A stretch of DNA of 64,000 nt from Ustilaginoidea virens (GCF_000687475.1 NC_057321.1:1984001-2048000), one strand, 5' to 3'. Counted from the stretch's first letter, positions 45,295 through 57,690 are shown. Numbers and translations are program-made. The notes: generated by a model not told the origin, from the sequence alone.

Positions 45295-46049
45295 ATGTCC
45301 AAGTCGCGCATGCCTCTCATCCTCGGCCTCGGTGCCGCAGGCGGCGTCGGGTACTACCTGTACAGTGCTGGAGGCAGCCCCAAGGCCGCCGAAAACAAGT
45401 TCGAGAGTACGTGCTGTCGTCATCCCCCCCCCTGCCTTCCAGTTCGACGCGCAGCCCCAGCACCGGGCTTCTTCCCCAAGCGTAACTTTCGTGACTTTCG
45501 CAAAGAGGCAATGATCCTCTAACACCACCACCACAGGCGACGTTCACAAGGCCTCTGCCAAGGTCAAGGACGCCCTTCCTGGTAGCAGTTCGATATATGA
45601 GAAGGAGGGTAAGGCCTATGGCGCCGAGGCTGGTGCCAAGATTGACAAAGCGGTACGTTGGGCCTTTTTTTAATGCCTGCGTTCGTGTGTGTGTGTGTGT
45701 GTGTCATTGTTCACGGCTGCCCAAAGTAGACGTAGTCGCCCGTTGCAACATCATCAACCCCCTTCCCCCCAGCCTGCTAGGTCAGAGGCCCATCAGATGC
45801 TGCAAAGCTCCCCGGACATGGTTTCCGTGAGTCGTTGCAGAGCCTTGCCACAAGCTAACTCGGGTAAACTCGCAGTTGTCCGAGGCCGACAGAAAAGCGG
45901 AAAAAGTGAAAAGCCAGACGGAAGCATATGTCAAAGACGCCAAGGCGGAGGCCATCAAGGCCGTGGACAAGTTTGACAAGACGGTGGAGGACGGCGCTGC
46001 CAAGGCTAAGAGCGGCATCTCAGGATGGTTTGGAGGCGGTAGCAAGTAA
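45295..46049 (+). CDS. Small fungal membrane protein (calcofluor-hypersensitivity type)
   Basis: A short gene with exons 45295-45406, 45537-45652 and 45876-46049 and introns of 130 and 223 nt, giving about 133 residues. It starts MSKSRMPLILGLGAAGGVGYYLYSAGG, a Gly-rich hydrophobic segment that is either one membrane helix or a signal anchor. The rest is Lys/Ala/Glu-rich amphipathic helix (DVHKASAKVKDALPG, EADRKAEKVKSQTEAYVKDAKAEAIKAVDKF) and ends SGISGWFGGGSK. From memory, proteins of this layout are annotated in many ascomycetes as calcofluor-white hypersensitive proteins; their molecular role is unknown. The second intron could hide a small extra exon near 45781-45820, but the direct joint (IDKA-LSEADRK) matches the family better as I remember it. 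Confidence 0.78.
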
Positions 46050-46373
46050 CGTGGCGTTGGAAGGGTCGGGATGCCTGCGTGTAGATTGGGAGAGACTGCT
46101 GCTGAAAGACGTCACGCCGCGTTTTTTTTTTTTTTTTTTTTGTTACTGACAACCGAGCTCGTTGCAGTGTTGCACCACGTGTTGTATACGACTCACAATG
46201 GAATGGCCCACGTTTTGGTCTTTAACAGCTGCTAGTATCTCAACCTCGCCAATATTGTCAAGATACGTCTCCCCTATATACAAACAAACACATTCGACGC
46301 ATCCTGCATTCGAGCTGGACCCCTTTTTGAAAAATCGCTTTCACACATGAAACCGCCCCCCCCCCCCCCCCTT
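46050..46373. other. Convergent 3' spacer with poly-T and poly-C runs
   Basis: A 324-bp gap between two converging genes. It contains a 20-nt poly-T at 46122-46141 and a poly-C run near 46356-46371 immediately next to the prp6 stop codon. No ORF of interest. Confidence 0.6.
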
Positions 46374-49163
46374 TCATGATTGCTCCAGTTCCCCCGCAAC
46401 CAATTTTAAAATCTCCTCCACGCCCCTGCGCGCATTCGCAGGCTGCTTGGCCACCCTCTCCCAGACCTCGCCATGCCGCGGCTCGCTCAACACGCACTTG
46501 CTCACCACTTCTTCCCTCTTCTCCTCGGTACCATGCTGGACCAGGAAGCGGTAGTACCACGCCCAGCTATCCCCCTGGTCGCTGTCCAGGACGAGGGCCT
46601 TTTCGAACCAGTTCTGCGCCTTTTCCAGCTTTCTGTCGGCCCAGAAGATCCTGGCGACGCCCACGAAGAGCAGCGGGTCGTTGTCGACCTTCTTGATGGC
46701 TTCCAGGCTACGCGGCTTTCGCTGGGTCCGCGGCTCCAGGTGCCAGATTTGCTCGACCCAGAGAAGGCCGCTCTTTGGAATCTCCTGCTGCGCCTTGGCC
46801 ATGATGGACTTGGCCTGCGCGAGGTTCCCTGCTCGGCGCTCGAAACGGACAGACTCGCACCACAGCCGCGCCGACTTGGGCACGGCCAGGCGCGCGCGGT
46901 CGAGCACCGAGCGCGCCTTGATGGTCATGCCGGACTTTTCCTCGAGGCCCGAGTACAGCAGCCAGAGGGGGACGGATCGCGGCACCGCCTTGACCCCCGC
47001 GGCGTATGCTTCCCTCGCCTGGCCGACCTTGCCCAGGTCCTCGTATATCTGGCCCTTGAGCATCCAGAGCTTGGGCGCGGCAGGGAAGAGCTGCAGGGCC
47101 TGCAGGACGAGGTCCAGGGCCGCTTCCACGTTGCCCTGGACGCGCTCGAACACGACGCTCTTCATCCAAACCCGGTCGGTCGGCGCTTGGTCTCGGGCGA
47201 TTTCCAGCAGCTTCCGGGCCTGCTCGGCATTGTCGCTTTCCGACTCGAGCTTGACGGCCGCCAGCCAAATGTCCTCGTTCTTGGGGTTCTTGTTGAAGGC
47301 GCGCTTGAGGACCAGCCGGGCATTGTCCACCTCGCCGGCCTGCCACTTCTCCTTGGCCAGCATCATCCACAGGTCCTCGCTTGTCGGGCAAGCGTCCACG
47401 GCTTGCTCGAGAACCTGCCAGAGGGAATCCCTCGTGCCGTGGTTCCTCTCCAGGTCGGCGGCCGCCATTCGCAGCGTCCTGCTGTTGTAAAAGACGCGGA
47501 TGGCGTAGGCGTAGATGGCTCTCGCGGTGCCGTACTTGCCTCTGTTGATGCTGGACTTTGCGTCCTCCATCCACGTGTCCTTTCGGTCATCATCCTCGTC
47601 GAGACCCCAGCCCAGCGTGGCGTGGATGATGTTCTGGCAGGTGAGGACCGCCCCTTCCTCCTCGCACTTTTCGGCCTCGGCGATCCACTCCTCCCTCTTG
47701 GGCATGGCGGATTCCTTTGCCAAGACCCGCACGGCGGTCGTCATGACGTTGCCCTTGCTTGCCTGGCCCAGCTGTTCCATGAGCCGGGCAGCGGCGATCC
47801 AGATCTCGTGCGAGGTGGGGACCGCCTTGCGGGCTCTGTTGAGCACCTTTTGCGCGTTCTCGGGCGTCTCGAGGCGGGCCAGCGCCAGCCACAAGTCCAC
47901 GGACAGGGGGATCAGCTCGGTAGCCTTGGCCAGCATCAGCTTGGCGTCGTCCTGGTTCTCCTCCAGGTTGACGGCCTCCTTCCACAGCGCCTCCGACTCC
48001 GGGATGTGATCCAAGGCCTGCCGGATCACCCTCTTCTTGTTGCTGGGGATATTCTCCAGCCTCATGGCCTCCACCCACAGCCTGACCGACCGGTTGTTCG
48101 CCTCGATGGCTCTCCGGGCGATGATTTTGGCGTTTTGCGACTCGTGGTTGAGTCGAATGTTTTCCAGCCAGGCGTCTTCGCTCTTGGGACATCGGACGCA
48201 ACCCTGGTCGATTGTCTTGCGCGCGGCCACGATTTTGCCAGCCAGCTCCTCGAGCCGTGCTGCCGCGATCCAGCCGAGGGCGTTGTTCGGGTTCGTCTTG
48301 ACGACGGACTGCAGCAGCTCGCGCACGCGGTTGATGTCCCCCACCTGGGCCTGTGCCTCGTTCATTTGCATCTTGTTCAGGCTCGTAATGTATCCCTGCG
48401 GATCGATGCTCGTTGCACTACCATTGGTGGCGTCGCCGCTGGACCGAGACGCTTGCTCCAGTCGCGACTTGAGCACTCGGTCGCGCGCAGCCCCGATCTG
48501 CGCAAAGTTGGTCATGGTCCCGTCGGCCTTGTCTGCGGCGCTGGACGCGACTCCGTCATCCGTCACCGTTGTGCTCAGCTCCGTCGAATCTCGGGCGGCA
48601 GCCAGCACGCTATCCGGAACGGCGTAGAATCTTTGCCGCAACGCCTGCTTGCTGCGTCGGTTTTTGCCAGTCAAGTCGCCCACTTCTGGTAGGTTTGCCC
48701 ACTCCTCGTCGGTAACCGTTTCCAGGGCGCGCTTCAAGTCCGAGAATTGCTGCTGGATTTTGGGGTTCTTGCGCTCGTACTCCTCCTGGTCGGCCTTTTC
48801 CCGGGCTTCTCGTTGCCTCTTCCTCCGGTCCATGCGCTCATCCACCCACTCCCATATCTTGTCGGCTTCCTCGTCATCTTTGTCGTAGATGCCTCCGGAG
48901 AACAGGCCGACCTCGTTGTCCGGGTCTTGAAACCGTTCGTCGTCGTCCCCGCCGTCGTCGTCGTCGCCCTTTTTCTTGCCGTCCGGGGCGAGGCCGAGCT
49001 GCGCAGCGCGTTTTGCGAGCGCCTCTTTGATTTGGTCTTCGCTTGGGCCGTCGCGCGCAGGACCAAGGTCAGATCTTGTTGTGAAACCCGTCGCGCCGCG
49101 ACCGAGACCGGCGACGTAGTTTTCCGGCGCCTTTTGGGTGAGGAAATCGAGTTTGGACGCCAT
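46374..49163 (-). CDS. prp6: Pre-mRNA-splicing factor Prp6/Prp1
   Basis: Prp6, a U5 and tri-snRNP scaffold protein that bridges U5 with U4/U6. It is an intronless frame. I place the start at 49163 (MASKLDFLTQKAPENYVAGLGRGATGF), the family's conserved beginning, rather than at the 40 upstream in-frame codons. The product is 929 residues. Residues about 5-150 are the PRP1 N-terminal domain, with RFQDPDNEVGLFSGGIYDKDDEEADKIWE-type sequence split by an acidic GDDDDGGDDDE run. From about 280 to the end come tandem HAT/TPR-like repeats (NNALGWIAAARLEELAG, SEDAWLENIRLN, LPLSVDLWLALARLE and others). Third positions are G/C-rich, so an open antisense frame of 739 codons exists but has no meaning. It is divergent from dim1 across a 433-bp promoter. 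Confidence 0.95.
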   Translation of the reverse strand: MASKLDFLTQKAPENYVAGLGRGATGFTTRSDLGPARDGPSEDQIKEALAKRAAQLGLAPDGKKKGDDDDGGDDDERFQDPDNEVGLFSGGIYDKDDEEADKIWEWVDERMDRRKRQREAREKADQEEYERKNPKIQQQFSDLKRALETVTDEEWANLPEVGDLTGKNRRSKQALRQRFYAVPDSVLAAARDSTELSTTVTDDGVASSAADKADGTMTNFAQIGAARDRVLKSRLEQASRSSGDATNGSATSIDPQGYITSLNKMQMNEAQAQVGDINRVRELLQSVVKTNPNNALGWIAAARLEELAGKIVAARKTIDQGCVRCPKSEDAWLENIRLNHESQNAKIIARRAIEANNRSVRLWVEAMRLENIPSNKKRVIRQALDHIPESEALWKEAVNLEENQDDAKLMLAKATELIPLSVDLWLALARLETPENAQKVLNRARKAVPTSHEIWIAAARLMEQLGQASKGNVMTTAVRVLAKESAMPKREEWIAEAEKCEEEGAVLTCQNIIHATLGWGLDEDDDRKDTWMEDAKSSINRGKYGTARAIYAYAIRVFYNSRTLRMAAADLERNHGTRDSLWQVLEQAVDACPTSEDLWMMLAKEKWQAGEVDNARLVLKRAFNKNPKNEDIWLAAVKLESESDNAEQARKLLEIARDQAPTDRVWMKSVVFERVQGNVEAALDLVLQALQLFPAAPKLWMLKGQIYEDLGKVGQAREAYAAGVKAVPRSVPLWLLYSGLEEKSGMTIKARSVLDRARLAVPKSARLWCESVRFERRAGNLAQAKSIMAKAQQEIPKSGLLWVEQIWHLEPRTQRKPRSLEAIKKVDNDPLLFVGVARIFWADRKLEKAQNWFEKALVLDSDQGDSWAWYYRFLVQHGTEEKREEVVSKCVLSEPRHGEVWERVAKQPANARRGVEEILKLVAGELEQS

Positions 49164-50951
<1,788 letters not shown>

Positions 50952-50988
50952 AGGGGGCCGCCGTGGCAAGGGCATGATGGGGGTAAAA

Positions 50989-51026
50989 ATTGGCAAACTG
51001 GCAAATTGGCAAACTGGCAAATTGGC
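50989..51026. repeat. 16-bp tandem repeat, 2.4 copies
   Basis: Two full units of ATTGGCAAACTGGCAA and a partial third (ATTGGC), lying just after the dim1 stop, probably in its 3' UTR. Each unit is itself an imperfect duplication of eight bases. Confidence 0.88.
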
Positions 51027-51502
51027 GTTACGGATTTGGTAGAGCATGAGCATGATGTCCCACGAACTTGACGCCGATCAACTGGTCTTATCACGCTGAC
51101 GGAGCAGCTGGCAAGCACGACTAGAGTGGTGTTTTTTTTTTGTTCAACTTTTTCTTGCTGCATGCGAAGACTCTTGCACGCTTGATGCGGCAGGCAGCAA
51201 GTACTTCTATGGAGCTGACTTTTGCGTGACCATGTATTAGCGATTTCTCGTGGCGGATTCTCTCGTGGAGCAGGGCAGATGACACGACGACCAATGTACG
51301 GCTATAGTAGCTGGCATTTCTGCAACACCACGTCGCTTTCCACGGCAGATCCTCCTATAGAGCAGGCAGATGACAAAACTACGACTAGAGCCGACGTCGT
51401 TTCTACACGCATCCACGCTGCTTCCCACGGCAGATTCTTCTTGTGTGGAGCAGAATCACGACCAGCAGATGTCCATCCCCATGCCATATTTACCGTACAT
51501 AT

Positions 51503-51586
51503 GGAACATGCTTCCTGGAACATGCTTCCTGGAACATGCTTCCTGGAACATGCTTCCTGGAACATGCTTCCTGGAACAAGCTTCCT
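51503..51586. repeat. 14-bp tandem repeat, six units
   Basis: Six adjoining units of GGAACATGCTTCCT; the sixth has one change (GGAACAAGCTTCCT). Each unit has inverted ends (GGAA..TTCC) and the joints also form TTCC-T-GGAA. On either side lies a related segment: CAGATGTCCATCCCC..TTTACCGTACATATGG on the left and CAGATGCCCATCCC..TTTACCGTATACATGG on the right. The array therefore sits inside a larger imperfect duplication. Confidence 0.93.
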
Positions 51587-52578
51587 CGGAGCAGATGCCC
51601 ATCCCATGCCCATGTTTACCGTATACATGGACACCGCTCCCACGGACCGAATCGCAAGCAGCAGCACGTCCATCCCACGACTCCAGTTACTCACACACAT
51701 AACCCCCACAGCAGATCCAACCACCACGAACAGACCAGACCGTCTGGTCGGCCCCAGCATCCCCACGGACCACGGACCTCCTCCTTCCACAACCCCCGAT
51801 GCAAGCAGTCGTTTCCCCACCGGCACATCCTCAGTCACAACCAGTAGTCATTTCTACCTAAATCACTGGAAAAGCTTCAAAAGTTCACGCAAACTCGTCC
51901 CGTCGCCGTCGCCGTCGCCGCCAAACGTGCTCCCGCGGCCCTTTCCCGCCGAGACTGGAGCCTTGTACTTTTCCCACCGTGTTCTTTTTTCCTGTTCTGT
52001 TCTGTTTTTTCTGGGTTCCCTTTTTTTTTTTCTTGTGGTTTGAATCCGCCTGTCTGGCATTGCCCACCCGGCGGTGGGTTTCTTTCTTCATTTCAATGTT
52101 ATGTTTTTTTGGGTGGGAGGGGGGAGGGGGAGGGGGAGAAAAAGGTCCGGCGTTTCGTCGTCGACACAAACATGCCCGAGCAAACCCATCGTCAATCTAT
52201 AGCCAAATCAGGTGCAAAAGCATGACAACCTCGAAAATAAAAAGAGCAGAGGAAAAAAAAACCCCCCCGGTCTCTCCCGAACGTAGTGCAGTCATAACCA
52301 CGACGTGTGCAGCCGGGGCTTGTCGGGCCCAACGCCAGCGCTTTTACTTGTCACATACCATGCATGCAGATGCGCTTCAGAAAACAAAAGGAAAGGGGGA
52401 AAAAAAAAATACACCGTCGGAAAAAAGGACGAAACCCCGCATGACAAAGGAAATCTAGATAGAAAGGGAGGCTACGCAGAATCGCAAAGTCCCCGAGTCG
52501 GAAAAAACGGGCGGCCAACACACGCTCGTCCGGTCTCGTCCCTGTCTCCCTGTCCCTCTTTCTGAGCCCGGCAGGGGC

Positions 52579-55140
52579 TCACCGGCCCGTCACCGTGCCG
52601 TTGGGATTGTGGGATGGATTGTTGGCCGAGTTTGGCTTGACAGTCCTCCGACCAGACACCGTTGCACTGCGAATGTGAGCGCTTAGCGGTAAGCTGTACT
52701 TGACCACCCCCTTCACAATGAGGTCGAACTCGTTCTGGTAAATCTTCTCCCAGCGCGCAGCTCCACCTGCGGTACCGTTGCCGGGGTAGCGGAGCTGCAT
52801 CTCTCCGGTGGAAGAAGAGCTGCCTTGGTGGAACAGAGAACCTTCAAACGTCAGGGGGCTGTCGAATTCCGTGATGCGTCCTAGGAGAATGTTGGGCCTC
52901 GAATCATCCTCGCCGTCGCCGGCTCCGGGTCCCGCTGGAGCGCCATCGGGAGCATCGCGAGCAGCGGCATCACCACTGGGTCCGTCGGGACGATCCCACC
53001 AGTCCGAGTCTGTGCCTGCGTATTCTGACTTGGCGAAAATCTCCAGGTTGGCATGGTCGATGGTGACCACGACAATGTTCGGATTGTGTGCCTTGACAGC
53101 CAAGTCGAACATCAGGACTTGCTCGCTGGTGACAACGTTGTTGATTGACACTATTTCGATGCCCGTCATTGGCTGAGACGTCGCAAACATGAGCCCGATG
53201 GCCCCCGTAATCACAAGCAGCAACATCATGGTGAGCACCAGGCACGCCGCGAAGCGGTTGAGATACGACGATCGCCTGGTGTACGTTTGGGATTCCGCCT
53301 GCCGGAGATTGTGCGGTCCGCGTCTGCTCCTGTTCCCTCGCGACGACCGTAGCGTGCTCATCAACGGAGTCCTCTCATCATCGGCCCCCGTTGTATCATC
53401 CAGGTCGTAACTTGACGATATCTGCATCGTGGATCGCTTGGTATTCAGGGGACCGCGAGTGGAGTGGAAATTGCGCGGGCTTGGGGGCCCCGAGGCGTTG
53501 CGGGAGTTGCTGCCGTGGTTGGAAGAAAACTTGGATTTGGCGGCACCGGGGAACGGAGATTCGTTATCGAAGAGGGAGGCGTGTCCGTTGCCGGGCTGTC
53601 GACCCCATCTGCCAATGTGATGATGGTGTCTCACGGTTCCTCTACCCGACCCGCCAGCACTCCGTCCGCTGCCCTTGCCGTCTTCGTCCCCGGGCGTGAG
53701 GCTGTCGCTGGCATTGCCGCTAAACGTGTTGACGAACTTCATGCTCTTTTTCGGAACGGGGCCGTGGCTGCTGGCCTCCATGACGCCGTAGATGGAGCGT
53801 AGGTTGGGCCGATCGGCCTGGCTGGCCATGGACGTTGCACTAGGTGTTCGCGAATGGAAGCGACGGTTTGAACGCTCAGAGTTGTCGGGGGGGTTGGAGT
53901 CGTATACGAACGTCTCCTCCGAATCGGATGTGTTGGCTTCGTCAACAGCACTGGCAATCTTGGCTTCGAAGTTGTCGGCTTTGGAAGATGCAGCCCCCGA
54001 GTTCACCGCCGGCTGCTTCCGGGTGGTTCTTTTCTTGTCCTTCTTGGGTTTTATCGTCTCGGTGCTTGGCTTGGCCCTCAAGGTGCCGCTGCCACCATCC
54101 TTGGCCCCGGTGGTGAGGGATACCTGCGGAATGCTGCAAACAGTTTCCGTCTCTACCGTCATGCTCTGAGTCGAGCCCGTCTCTGGCTTTGCCTTGCTTT
54201 GCTTCGCCGACATGGCGCTCGACTGCCTCGTGACCAGGGGGGGTGGAGGAACCGAGCTCGTTCGCCTCAGGTCGGCACGGCAGGTTCCGTTTTCGGCGCC
54301 GTGTTCTTGCAGAGTCTTGGTCTTGGACTTGAGAGTGCTACCACCGTCGCTGAGGGCGCCATCGGAGTGCGCTTCTGGGGCGGCAAGTTTTTCCTTGAGC
54401 TGCTCCATCAAGGTCGAGTCACCGGCACGCGCGGGGGAGTTGTTCTGGCTCACTTCCTGCACCGTCTCCAACAGGCCTCGAACCGGAGTCCGCATCCCAG
54501 ACGGAGTGTGAGCTTCATCAAACTCGCTTTCCGAAGCGGACGCATTCGGGTGTGAAGCTTGCGGCGAGGGACTCGGCCGTTGAACGTTGATGACGGGGAA
54601 ATCCACGTCATGGCATCTCGTCGGCGTTGCTGCCGCCATGGGCCGGGCTAGGTGTGGTGGAGGTGAGCGCAGGCGCGGTGACAATGACCAGCGGGGACTG
54701 TCCCTCAGATCGGGAATGGCCGTCGGCTTCTGCGGCGTCGGTGAATGCATCGATGGTTCTCGGGCTGCTGGTCGTAAATCCGGGGCATTCGTCGATGACA
54801 ATGCACGTATCGGCGTCGTTTGATCTTGGCTTCCATTGCGGGCTTGCTGCCGTGTGGGACTCGGGTCCTGCTGGCTGTTCTTGCGTGACCTGGAATTCGA
54901 GAGTCGTGTTGATGATGTGGCCCTCCGGGGCTGACGAGACGGCGATCCGTCTCGAGACGCAGCTGGTGACTGCGCAACCGAGTTTGTCGACGATGACTGC
55001 CTTGACGTCTGGCTTCCAGTCGTTGCGCTGCTTGACTGCGGTATTGAAGGTCCTTTCGGGCCGTTTGATAAGCAGGACAAGTTGTTGCTGGGCTGGTCAA
55101 CAACACCAGTGCTGCCCATGGCAGCAGACGACTTGTCCAT
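52579..55140 (-). CDS. vac7: Vacuolar segregation protein Vac7
   Basis: Vac7 is a vacuole membrane protein that activates the Fab1 kinase and so controls PI(3,5)P2, vacuole size and inheritance. The frame is intronless and 853 residues long. Residues 1-600 are Ser/Pro/Arg-rich and probably disordered, with short conserved islands (FDEAHTPSGMRTPVRGLLETVQE near 215, EETFVYDSNPP near 410, DDERTPLM near 595). One membrane helix lies at about 629-651 (FAACLVLTMMLLLVITGAIGLM). The luminal C-terminal part is the diagnostic Vac7 domain with an LEA2-like fold: MTGIEIVSINNVVTSEQVLMFDL, HNPNIVVVTIDHANLEIFAKSEY and ILLGRITEFDSPLTFEGSLF. An Asp/Ala/Gly-rich insert interrupts it. The start at 55140 is the first ATG in frame. 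Confidence 0.9.
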   Translation of the reverse strand: MDKSSAAMGSTGVVDQPSNNLSCLSNGPKGPSIPQSSSATTGSQTSRQSSSTNSVAQSPAASRDGSPSRQPRRATSSTRLSNSRSRKNSQQDPSPTRQQARNGSQDQTTPIRALSSTNAPDLRPAAREPSMHSPTPQKPTAIPDLRDSPRWSLSPRLRSPPPHLARPMAAATPTRCHDVDFPVINVQRPSPSPQASHPNASASESEFDEAHTPSGMRTPVRGLLETVQEVSQNNSPARAGDSTLMEQLKEKLAAPEAHSDGALSDGGSTLKSKTKTLQEHGAENGTCRADLRRTSSVPPPPLVTRQSSAMSAKQSKAKPETGSTQSMTVETETVCSIPQVSLTTGAKDGGSGTLRAKPSTETIKPKKDKKRTTRKQPAVNSGAASSKADNFEAKIASAVDEANTSDSEETFVYDSNPPDNSERSNRRFHSRTPSATSMASQADRPNLRSIYGVMEASSHGPVPKKSMKFVNTFSGNASDSLTPGDEDGKGSGRSAGGSGRGTVRHHHHIGRWGRQPGNGHASLFDNESPFPGAAKSKFSSNHGSNSRNASGPPSPRNFHSTRGPLNTKRSTMQISSSYDLDDTTGADDERTPLMSTLRSSRGNRSRRGPHNLRQAESQTYTRRSSYLNRFAACLVLTMMLLLVITGAIGLMFATSQPMTGIEIVSINNVVTSEQVLMFDLAVKAHNPNIVVVTIDHANLEIFAKSEYAGTDSDWWDRPDGPSGDAAARDAPDGAPAGPGAGDGEDDSRPNILLGRITEFDSPLTFEGSLFHQGSSSSTGEMQLRYPGNGTAGGAARWEKIYQNEFDLIVKGVVKYSLPLSAHIRSATVSGRRTVKPNSANNPSHNPNGTVTGR

Positions 55141-57355
55141 CTCTGGTGAGCGAGGGACGGTGATGTTGGTGAGGCTTTGACGAGACTTCGAACCAGATGC
55201 TGGGGGTGCAGGTTGGAGGCAATGTCATGGTGCGTGGCTCGTCAGGGAACGTATGCCACGGTTGGCACCGAGGGCCACGGAACGCGAGGATCAGATGCCC
55301 TGGCCGATTGCCACGGGATGGCCGAACAGCGTTAATGCATGCAGATTTGTGGGTTTGGACAAGAAGCTTTTTTTTTTTTTTTCGGATGCGTGGTGTTGTC
55401 AAACTGGGCGCCAAGGGCGAAGTTATGGAGCTGGTGGTCTCGAGGAATTCGGCGACAGCCTGGGGAGCGGAAATGGACTGTGACGATGGAGGAAGACGGA
55501 GGCCAGGCACTTCTGAAGAGCTTCTGAGGCGTGTGGTGTGGTTCAACGAGGACGACGGAGTGCAGGCTGAGAGTGACGAATGACACAATGGACTTTTGGG
55601 CTCTGCGCTGTTGTGGCACTCACAATCCGGGCTTAGCGTGGATGGGGGTGCGTGGTAGGGCGACGGCCGAGGTACCTACCGCCTACCCGTCTGGTACGAT
55701 TTGTTGCAGGAGCAGTGGCAAGCAGGGGTCAACTCTGACTAGACGCCTACTAGACGCCTTGGAGTTTGGCGTCTCCTCTGCTCCTTTGGCAGGCTGTGCA
55801 GCGTGCACCAGTCACCATCAATTGTTGGGAAATCAGGGAATCAGAAGGAAACAGTGCGGTGCGGTGCCTTGCTTGGTCCTAGCGCGACAGCGCGCCAGAG
55901 GTACATACATGTAGCCTATGGGGTACGGAGTACTGGGGGGCCCTTGGCCCTTGGGGTGTGGGTGTGGTGTCTGGCGAGTCTCGTCCTGTCTGGGGTGCGT
56001 GCTCGTGCTCAGGGACTGGGGACTAGGTACATGCAGGTACTGTCTGGTACTACTGGGGCGGTGGCCTCCGCTGCTGTGGGGAGCAGCCACGGCAAACGAC
56101 GCAGGTTGCTCAGGGCAAGGTGCGTGGCACGGGTGATCCGGATCATGGCACCGAGTCTCCTGCCATGAAGTCTGTGAAAATCGGTTGGTGTGATACAAGG
56201 TATTGCAGCGAATCGGCCCCCACCAAGGCAGGCGAGCTGCTCTACGTGTTTCGAGAGTTTGAACTTTGAAGTATTGAGCAGAGACTAGCGACCTAGGCAG
56301 TACCTAGGTACCTACCTACCTTAGGTAGCCTAGGAGGTAGGTACTTTCGCACCTGGTTGCAGAAAGCAGTGGTTGCCAAGACAGTCTGGTACATGTAGCT
56401 ACCTGGTAGAAGTTGACCTCTCGGGCAGCAAACTGATGGACGCCAGGGTGCCTTACCTACCAGGTACCGACAGATGGCCGTTCCAGAACAAGTGGGCGAG
56501 CAGGAGCTAAAACGAAGCCAAGAACCTCCCCGGTCCTGAGGATCGGGGTATTAGTCCAGGCTGAAAGGGGAGAGGCAGCAAAGCCCTAGCACCTGGCACC
56601 TAGCACCTAGCACCGCAGTACTGCTACTACATTGGGTACTCACAACTCGGCAATACGGCTGCGCGGCGTGCCCGAGGTACCTGATGGCCAAAGCACGGAA
56701 CAAGACTGCTGTCTCTCCTTATTGGCCTTGGCCACCAAAATCTTGTTCGCGAAATGACCCAAGCTGTCGGGCCGCCTCGAGGCTGTGCAGCGTGCACAGG
56801 GGGTGCGACCAATCGGGACATTGTCGGATGGTCGCAGGGCTTGAACCCTGATGCGGTTCTGATTTGGAAGGGGCTGGGGGGGGGGGGGGGCGACGCCGTG
56901 GATGCTGGAACCTGCAAAGTACTCCGCATCGTGCAAGAGTTCGATTGAACGCTTCGCAGCTGCCAAAGCAGCGATGGAAGCAGAAGCGAGTCAACCATCT
57001 TCCTGTCTCAGCCCTCCTTGCCTAAAGCGGAAATGAAAAGCCAGGTCGGGGCCCCTTGGTTGGGGGGCGAGAGGGGGGGGGGAGCGGCTTGGGAGAAGGA
57101 AAGCTGTCTGTCCGTTTTGGTCCGGCGTTGCTGTTGTTGAGTGCCACAGGGCCACCGCTCGCGTTTTGCACCACTCCCCGTGCCAAGTCTGCACCTCGCA
57201 CGGTACGGTACACCAGGCCTCACCACTTGCGGAGGGCCACATGACCAGTGGGCGGCAGCACCAAACGAGGACAATGACAATGGCTAAACTGATGGTTTCA
57301 GGCGCGGCCCTTGCCTTGCTGGGCCTTGGGGTGCAACCAGACAACACGGCGTAAC

Positions 57356-57410
57356 TTGATGATGATGTCCACATCATCATCATTTGATGATGATGTCCAC
57401 ATCATCATCA
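57356..57410. repeat. Tandem pair of 27-bp palindromes
   Basis: Two identical 27-bp units at 57356-57382 and 57384-57410, separated by one T. Each unit has perfect 12-bp arms TGATGATGATGT and ACATCATCATCA around a CC centre, so each can form a hairpin or cruciform. Confidence 0.92.
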
Positions 57411-57645
57411 ATCGACTCACGGCAGTCGCAGTTGGTGCAGCAAAGCATCCATGATTCCAACACCATGCACCAATGCCATCCTCCTCACCCTCTCCTGTCT
57501 CGGTGCTCAACCCGCATGATGTGAAGCTCCAGCACCACGTCAACTCGACTCGCACGCCGAGGTGCTGACTGGACCAAGGACAGGCAGGCTTCTGCAAGCC
57601 TGCGCGTCTGCGCGTCTGGAGTGGTTCGTCTCCTTTTTTTTCTTC

Positions 57646-57647
<2 letters not shown>

Positions 57648-57689
<42 letters not shown>
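57648..57689. repeat. 42-nt poly-T run
   Basis: An unbroken run of about 42 thymidines, the longest homopolymer in the window. Shorter runs occur at 676-699 (24 T), 37804-37828 (25 T), 46122-46141 (20 T), 59678-59705 (28 A) and 35558-35578 (21 C). It may be an insertion scar or a slippage product; assembled length is unreliable for such runs. Confidence 0.85.

Positions 57690-57690
<1 letters not shown>

Larger units (their letters stand above)
50952..52578. other. Intergenic region with tandem repeats, dim1 to vac7 3' ends
   Basis: A convergent spacer of 1.6 kb. It holds a 16-bp repeat (ATTGGCAAACTGGCAA, 2.4 copies, 50989-51026), a block of decayed ~100-bp repeats at about 51230-51480, and the 14-bp array at 51503-51586 flanked by two related segments. 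G-, A- and T-runs follow towards the vac7 stop. A forward frame of 273 codons runs through 51222-52043, but its composition follows the repeats and it has no ATG at its start. Confidence 0.6.

Noticed and set aside
45781..45830. Extra small exon in the calcofluor-type gene
   Set aside because: A CTAG|GTCAGAGG..CATG|GTTTCC segment could be spliced in, but the direct joint keeps frame and gives the family's IDKA-SEADRK continuity.
46473..48692. A 739-codon open frame on the plus strand
   Set aside because: It lies wholly antisense to prp6, whose protein is recognisable throughout. Open antisense frames follow from its G/C-rich third positions, and the translated sequence has no known motif.
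51503..51586. Heat-shock element cluster
   Set aside because: The TTC and GAA blocks are spaced by three bases at the joints, not by two as in nTTCnnGAAn elements.
51222..52043. A 273-codon forward frame with Cys/Trp-containing repeats
   Set aside because: It begins at TTG, its repetitive part is only the 14-bp array read through, and the end is a hydrophobic stretch from a T-run. It has no domain, and the vac7 and dim1 3' ends account for the position.
56740..56860. tRNA-like B-box (GGGCTTGAACCCTGA)
   Set aside because: No matching A-box, acceptor stem or anticodon arm could be drawn around it.
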